Positions 58,151 through 64,000 of a stretch of 64,000 nt of DNA are shown one piece after another; within the stretch, counting starts at the first letter, position 1; every line of letters begins with the position of its first letter. Source of the stretch: Silene conica (Eukaryota; Streptophyta; Magnoliopsida; Caryophyllales; Caryophyllaceae); contig CM055314.2 in assembly GCA_029255685.2 (NCBI GenBank), positions 5,536,399-5,600,398 of the forward strand. The letters are read 5' to 3'. Below the pieces are notes generated by a model. That model saw only the letters and a program-made list of their open reading frames with translations, did not search any database and was not told the origin of the DNA. A program made the translations under genes and the position numbers.

Positions 58151-58718
58151 CAGGGGCGGATTTAGGCGGTGTCGGGGTGGGCACGTGTCCCCCATGAAAG
58201 TTTCGAAATAAATTGTTATAAGTCTCCAATATAGACATATAGTTATCATGGCATAATTGGTAGAAGTGTCAATTTTTATCTTAGAGATGCAGGTTCGATT
58301 CTCCATAGCTACATTATATTGATAAATTTTTTGGGACTTAATCCATATTACCTCTTTCAAATATATGTGAAAAAATTGCGTAATACAAGATTTGAACCCA
58401 TCACCTCCTTAGATTATATGGGAAGTTCTATATCATTAAACCACTTGTATTTATTGCTAAATTTGTACCAAAATTTATTATATTCTACAACTTTAAGTCA
58501 TTATTTTTATATATACTTAAAATATATACATTGTAGTATTTTAGAGAAAACGTTATTTTTGAAAAAAAATATCTACAAGTCCAATTTTTCCCATTTTTTA
58601 CTTAAATATTATTTAATATAGGAAAAAAAAATATAAAAATATTTTCTTAGACACGCGTAGATAACGCGTCAAATTTTTTTTGTGCCCTCCTTGCACAAAA
58701 ATCCTGGGTCCGCCACTG
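58151..58718. mobile_element. hAT-type MITE with internal tRNA-like boxes
   Basis: The ends CAGGGGCGGATTTAGG and CCTGGGTCCGCCACTG are the hAT-type inverted ends. The flanks TTTAGGAG and TTCAGGAG match at seven of eight bases. Inside, TGGCATAATTGG (58249) and GGTTCGATTCTCC (58292) match RNA polymerase III A and B boxes at about 40-bp spacing. Confidence 0.85.
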
Positions 58719-58726
58719 TTCAGGAG

Positions 58727-58990
58727 ATATTAAGTTTTCATAAATCATAACTTGATGTATTGAGTATATTTCTTATATATAAAAGTTATAATAATTGATT
58801 ATTAGTAAGATATCTAAAGTAAAAATTAAAATTAGTAGTCACACATACATGTAAAATTAATAATTTATAATCTTTTCTACAATATTTTGCTATCAAAGAT
58901 ATAATCTTCCATACTTATGATGCACATTAAAAAAATAGTTGTCACATATGCTCCCTATAATTTTGGGATATAACGAGGTTTAGAAACTTT
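58727..58990. other. Short AT-rich interval, nothing seen
   Basis: No gene or repeat recognised. Confidence 0.4.
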
Positions 58991-59185
58991 TATCATTAAT
59001 AAAATAAATAATAACGATGAATAAATTGGTCATCACATTTTTATTATCTGTAGAACAAATAAAAAAAGACCGTGAGTAATTCACTACAAGGGTATTATAA
59101 ATTTGTAAACACCCGCATATGTTGAACTCAAAATCAAAAACCTAAAAAAATAGAATTACGGCCAATCACTACATAAAACTTTATT

Positions 59186-59639
59186 TTAAACTGGGATTGA
59201 AGCATTGCTCTCATCACTTGTCATCTGCACACATTTCAAGAACTTGTTAGTGTAACTATTAGATCACACATTATTAATTATTGTGAGAAATAGTATTACC
59301 AAATATATAATCTAGTGTAAAGAATTACTTTAAAGTTATAATATAGACATAAATGAAAAATGAGACGGTATTAGCAAGACCGACCCTCTACTATAGAATG
59401 CATATAGCCCGTTAAAATAGTAGTTGACCCACATAAGATATGTTACATGATGATATCAAGCCCCGATAACATTTTGTGATTAGGTTATTTTGACCAATTA
59501 GACAATTAATACATAATTTTATATAAACATTTTGCGTAACCCATCCTTAGATGATTTGTCATGTTACCTGGGAGGGTGGAAAAGTGATAAGAATCAAAAT
59601 CGTTGGGTTCAAGTTGTTGAATGAGGATGAGGTAGCCAT
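59186..59639 (-). CDS. Two-exon micropeptide gene, copy 3 (36 residues)
   Basis: Exon 1 (59639-59568) encodes 24 residues starting MATSSSFNNLNP with hydrophobic TILILITF, then CAG|GTAAC. Exon 2 (59224-59186) follows GTGTGCAG and encodes MTSDESNASIPV and stop. Joining is in phase 0. A TATA box (59734-59745) lies about 100 nt upstream. The 5' UTR (ACTACCAAGTAAAACTAG) and the 3' flank (AATAAAAATGTGATGACC, about 59030) have counterparts in copy 1. Third-position differences in exon 2 (TCG/TCA, CCG/CCA) suggest coding constraint. The peptide has no cysteines and no clear signal cleavage site; a single short hydrophobic segment could anchor it in a membrane. Expression is not shown. Confidence 0.5.
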
Positions 59640-59759
59640 TTTACACAATAAGTTAATCGAGTATATGATATAATACAAGAAATTTATATAAATGCTAGTT
59701 TTACTTGGTAGTAATGAGCCAAAAATACGAGACATATTTATATAAGCTACACACTTCCA

Positions 59760-60929
59760 CTATATATTTATATATAGTATTAATATACTAAAGATCGATT
59801 AACTTACGAATTAAGATATATTATTTTATCTATTTTGATTATCAAAATATAATGAGAAACGTATTGTTCAAAATCTTTTGTTCCCCATTTTTGCAATGAG
59901 GACGTGAATGGGGATTGGGGGTAATATATGTCCTTTTTTGTGTGCAAAAAGAGGATTATACAATCAGATGTATAAGAGCATGTATGATACATATAAGATG
60001 AATTTAATTAAACTTATGTATATATGTCTTTTGAGCTTTTAAACTATTTTGAGTTATATTTTAGTTTTTTGACATTAAAATTAAAATTTAGTTGAACTTA
60101 TATGTATTGTACTTTAGTTGTATAATAATTTTTTATGCTCAATATTTTTGTAAAGGTATTCATACATTTTACAATATAACTCATATTATTCTTTATGTTT
60201 AAGCTCCAAATTTCTATTAAAAAGCTCAAAATATGCACAAAGAGTTGTATCCAACTGGTTGTATAATCACCTGATTAAAATTATTGGATGGTAAAATTTA
60301 AGATAATTAGTATATGTATTCTATACCGGAGGTTATAAATTACTTTACAGGTACTTCATCAGTTCAAAATATGCACAATGAGTTGTATACGTTGAATTAC
60401 ATATGTAAGAGGGATTTTGAACAAGTATTTCAATCAAATCGAATAGAGGAAGTATGAATCATGACTTGGTTAATTTTTTAATATTCGGGTTGGGTTTTTT
60501 AATTACATTATGCACCTAAGTTAAGTCTATTTAAGTTTATCTAAACCAAAATTTAGAGCAACAATTTGATGTCGGCTGTATTCTTCTACGAGAGTAAATG
60601 TTGAAGTCTTTACCGCTTTACTATTTATTTCAAGATGCGACATTGCAATTGAATAAGGGTGACATAAAAAAGACATAAATATCATGACCATCACATTTTA
60701 AACAAACATGTGTTACAATTGTTACTCTTATTAGTATTATTATGTGTACTTACATAGCTTAAAGTTCTCAAACTTGAATGTTATAATTTTCGTATATATA
60801 TTTTAATATATATAATGATATTATATTATTTCTTTTTTATTTTTAAAAAGTACAAATGTTTGAATAAATAGCTTATTTATCTAAATAATAAATAAAATTT
60901 ATATATGTCATCTTTAGAAGTAAGTGTAC
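59760..60929. other. AT-rich DNA, probably the body of a Helitron
   Basis: No gene is seen. The right end is a Helitron 3' terminus, so part of this is likely that element; its 5' end was not found. Confidence 0.4.
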
Positions 60930-60963
60930 GCAACCCCGTGATTTTTCACGGGTGTTACACTAG
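60930..60963 (+). mobile_element. Helitron 3' terminus
   Basis: CCCGTGATTTTTCACGGG hairpin, TGTTACA, then CTAG at 60960-60963 and T in the flank. The flank TTTACCCTAAATTAA is the end of the MITE seen whole at 24205-24727, so the Helitron entered between A and T of that MITE's right end. Confidence 0.75.
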
Positions 60964-62507
60964 TTTACCCTAAATTAAACATAACAACCCGAATGAATAA
61001 TAACAAATAAAATATATACAGGCAAATTCATATAATTATACAGCAAATTTAACACAAAATCCAAATTATTTCAGAACATACATAAAAGAAATGTGAACCT
61101 TTTTAAGTTTTATCGTGCCTTTTCTTATACAATAATAGGACACTTTTAATTGAATACCCTTTTTCTAATGCTCCCCTTGGCAGTCTATTACTCCCTCCAT
61201 TCCAAATAACTTTATACATTTGCTTTATTCACGTTTGTTGATATCCGTTTTCTTTTGTTAATATCTTTAGTTACTTATGGATAAAAATTATAACATTTTA
61301 ATATTCGCAATATAATCGGTAAGACAATTTAAACCAGATCTAACATGACTATCTTTTATGTTATATATAAGGAGTTGTGTTGAAAATTTACTCAACTTAT
61401 GGATAGTGCCAAAAACTGAAATGTATAGAATTCAATGAAATGAATGAAGTATAAATTGTCTTAGGAGCGCATATAAAATAACGTAATTACTAAATCCAGC
61501 ACGGTAATTTGCTAAATCCCACACATATTACCCTAATATTTCATAATTACCCTTTTCAAAAAAACAAAACTAATTAGACTTCTCTCACTAAACTTAACCA
61601 ATATCTTAATCCTTCGACAATTATGAATCATTATTCACACATATAAAAAATAATTCATCGTTTTATGAACACTTTTTTAAGACCCGTATTTTAGACGATT
61701 TAGTTGATATGTTTTTAATTAAAAACAGTTTTGTAAAAATTAGGTATTGGATTGAATTTGGTTGATGAATGGTTGATTTTGGGGACGCCACGCCGGAAAT
61801 GGGTGGTCGGCGGAGGCGGCGTTAAGTGCTAGTGTCACCCGTGTGTCGTCGACTGAGACGGTGGTTATAGGTTGTAGGTTGTAGGCTGTAGGCAGGGGAT
61901 GGGTAGTTGACTTCAGGGAAGGAGTTGTCGATTCGAATAATATGTGGTTTGAAGGGGTATCGCCGCGTGGAAGGTTGTGGGGTCGGGTGATCGACGGTGT
62001 GGGAGGATGGTGGGGAAGGTTTGTCGGAGGTGGGTGACACTTTATGCATATGGATTTTCATCAGGCATATCGGTCGGCTCGGGGATGGGTGTGTGGAGAG
62101 GTGGCCACCGTCGCGTGAGTGGGTGTGTGGTGAGGTGTTTGTCGGCGCTGCCACGCTGGGATGGTAGTGAGGGAGGCTGTGATGGTGAATATTTGGGGGT
62201 TTTCATTCTTTCTGTTTCCCTCCCTTATTTTTTCAATGGATGGCCGGGCATGAAAAAGGGGAAGGGTACATTCGGAATATAGGGGAGAAAGTGTGTGAGA
62301 TTGAGTAAAATGATGTGCGGGATTTACCACGTCTCTAAAATAATTAAATAAGAAAGTGTTGACAATATTATACTCGTAGTTATATATGTAATAAAAGATA
62401 CTTGAAAATAGGAAAAAATAAAACATTTTTATATGTCTAAATGTTCAATTTTTTAAACTGAGTATATATCTTTTTTTATTTCATTTTATGTCTTTTTATT
62501 AGGATAT
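60964..62507. repeat. Dispersed 1.5-kb segment, copy 2
   Basis: Parallel to 24728-26178 in the same order and orientation, including the G-rich part (about 61790-62170). Differences include an insertion near 61425-61450. Confidence 0.9.
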
Positions 62508-62904
62508 TAGGTCTATTATAGGGCCGGCTATCATCTAGGGTTTACCCTAATAGGGTTTATTATATATAAACTATTTATATTGTATCAAAATCACACAATT
62601 ATCAATAATACAATTCATATGTTATTCCCTTTGTATCAGAGCCTCTCGCTCTTGAGGCCTAAATACACGACATTCCGCTGCCTACCGGTGGGCCAAATGA
62701 TATACGATGCCCACCGGCGGGATTATATTACCGATTATTCAATTTAATAGCAATATTATTTTGATCTAAAAAAAACAATTTATTCGATTATTGTTTACGG
62801 CAATTTCAATTTCATTTTTTTGAACAAGAAACACGCTATACATGTGTGTATGCTTGTTCATGAGTTAGCCATGGAATGAGTTTTCTAAAGGTGCACGTTC
62901 CCTA
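62508..62904 (+). mobile_element. Second copy of the short LTR element (LTR plus leader)
   Basis: The LTR (TATTAGGATATTAGG to about 62628) matches the one at 26179 but without the Helitron. The LTR-primer-site junction is damaged (CCCTTTGTATCAGAGCC). The leader continues to CACGTTCCCTA, where another LTR element is inserted. Confidence 0.75.
62685..62717 (+). promoter_or_regulatory. Leader stem-loop, copy 2
   Basis: CCGGTGGGC pairs perfectly with GCCCACCGG around a 15-nt loop, about 50 nt after the primer site. Confidence 0.7.
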
Positions 62905-62940
62905 TGTTGAGACTACTCAGAGTCCCAGAAGGACTCTACC

Positions 62941-63736
62941 CATGGGCGGATCTACCCATAAGGCTAATTGGGCTTAAGCCCAACCTGTTTTCAAGAATAA
63001 AAATAATATACAACTAAAATTTTTCAGTGTTGTTGTATGGCTCAGTTGGTTATAGGAAAAGTAAAAGAGTTTATTTGTACCTGTTGGTCAAGGGTTCAAA
63101 TCTCGTTATTTGCATTTTTCTTATTTTTTTATTTACTACCCTAATAAGTTGTTTAGCCTTTATCATAAATCCTAATAATATTAATCGTAAATTATTATTA
63201 TTATTTTTCCTAGAACTAAAGTATTTTATACCCAAAATTTTTAGTGCTATAAATCCTAATAATGTTAATGTTAATCGTTTGAATAAGAATCTTTAGTTTT
63301 AATAAAGTTGAGATACCTGTCTATTCAAGAATACAAAAATATTGTATTTAAAAAGAAGGAGATTATAAGACGTTTACGTTTTTTGAATGATAATTGTTAA
63401 ATTTACCCGCATATAGCGAAACTTGTATCATTGAATAATATTGTAAAATAGATTTATACAAGTATACATTTTGTAATATTCAATCATAGTTTATATTTTT
63501 ATAAGATATTCCTATGTCTTTATTATTTGTTTGTCTTTCAATAAAATAACATTTATAAATAATAAAAATTTGCCCAAATGACGGTAAGTTGTGACAAAGG
63601 GAGCAACCCCAAATGACTAACATCTTTTAGATATCTGCGACCTTAATTATACTTTTTGATGGTTTCATTTGACTAAGCGTCGCAAACATGAGCCGAGCCT
63701 AGCCCACCCTACTTCTAAATCTTGGATCCGCCCCTG
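62941..63736. mobile_element. hAT-type MITE inside the LTR, with tRNA-like boxes
   Basis: The ends CATGGGCGGATCT and GGATCCGCCCCTG are inverted, with a perfect 8-bp target duplication ACTCTACC (62933-62940, 63737-63744). Inside, TGGCTCAGTTGG (63038) and GGGTTCAAATCTC (63092) match A and B boxes. Confidence 0.9.
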
Positions 63737-63894
63737 ACTCTACCTTACCTTTCCTAGTTACATGTATATTGTTAGCTATAGTTTCCTATTACTAGTACTC
63801 TTCTTCTATTGTTAGAATACTACTACTATATATATAGTTACTCAATGTACAATCATAATTATCAATAAACCAATATCAAACATTAAACTTTACA

Positions 63895-63907
63895 TTGTAT
63901 CAGAGCC
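63895..63907 (+). promoter_or_regulatory. Primer-binding site of the edge LTR element
   Basis: TTGTATCAGAGCC follows the LTR end; one base differs from the tRNA-Met complement. Confidence 0.75.
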
Positions 63908-63947
63908 TCTCGATTCTTGAGGCATAAACAAATTTCCGCTGCCACCT

Positions 63948-63981
63948 GCCGGTGGGTTGATATTGTACTGAATCCACCGGC
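63948..63981 (+). promoter_or_regulatory. Leader stem-loop, copy 3
   Basis: GCCGGTGGGTT pairs with AATCCACCGGC over 11 pairs including one G-U, around a 12-nt loop. Confidence 0.7.
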
Positions 63982-64000
63982 GGGATTTCGTTTGTTTTTT

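Larger units (their letters stand above)
62905..64000 (+). mobile_element. LTR element at the window edge (LTR, primer site, leader)
   Basis: The LTR starts TGTTGAGACTACTC at 62905 and ends ACTTTACA at 63894, net about 186 bp once the hAT MITE is removed. A primer-binding site TTGTATCAGAGCC follows, then a leader with CTCTCGATTCTTGAGGC and a stem-loop. It continues beyond the window. Confidence 0.75.

Noticed and set aside
58249-58304. Possible functional tRNA gene
   Set aside because: A and B boxes exist but acceptor and anticodon stems do not pair; it lies inside a MITE.

Overview
This is a eudicot plant nuclear segment: intron-containing genes, GT-AG splice sites, AT-rich spacers and a heavy load of plant transposons. 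Caryophyllales is possible from the style of the repeats and the Tat/Retand-type Gypsy element with an antisense extra gene, but that is inference. No bacterial or organellar genes are visible.

Host genes lie mainly in the left third. They are a small basic conserved protein (194-1198, minus), a four-exon U-box/ARM E3 ligase of the PUB15 type (9671-14153, minus), a three-exon nodulin-like/NFD4-like MFS transporter (15863-18149, plus) and a seven-exon RLCK-VII/PBL-type kinase with two 33-nt micro-exons (18952-22034, minus). A RING-H2 gene with a damaged start lies at 38692-39408 (minus). The most unusual genes are two complete copies and one broken copy of a tiny two-exon gene encoding peptides of 34-36 residues (32340-33685, about 41880-41951, 59186-59639, all minus). 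Promoter, 5' UTR, both exons, splice sites and 3' UTR are recognisably shared.

The rest is mobile DNA, much of it nested. A Copia element at 4120-9241 has two apparently identical 251-bp LTRs, a 5-bp target duplication and one intact 1505-residue polyprotein. Near 26-32 kb a short LTR element is split by a Helitron (26279-31282). That Helitron holds a complete TRIM (27528-28556) and a 2.27-kb solo LTR (28666-30934), each with its own target duplication. A decayed Tat-lineage Gypsy element spans 44131-57053; its antisense gene is broken by a second solo LTR (52498-55464). Two hAT-like MITEs (58151-58718, 62941-63736) carry tRNA-like A and B boxes. A 1.5-kb segment at 24.7-26.2 kb is repeated at 61.0-62.5 kb. 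The right edge is an LTR element that runs off the window.

Three related LTR leaders (31.3, 62.6 and 63.9 kb) share a stem-loop just downstream of the primer-binding site. Its base pairs change in a compensatory way between copies, which points to a selected RNA structure. Together with the micropeptide gene family it is the best candidate here for something undescribed. All calls come from reading the sequence; no database search was run.
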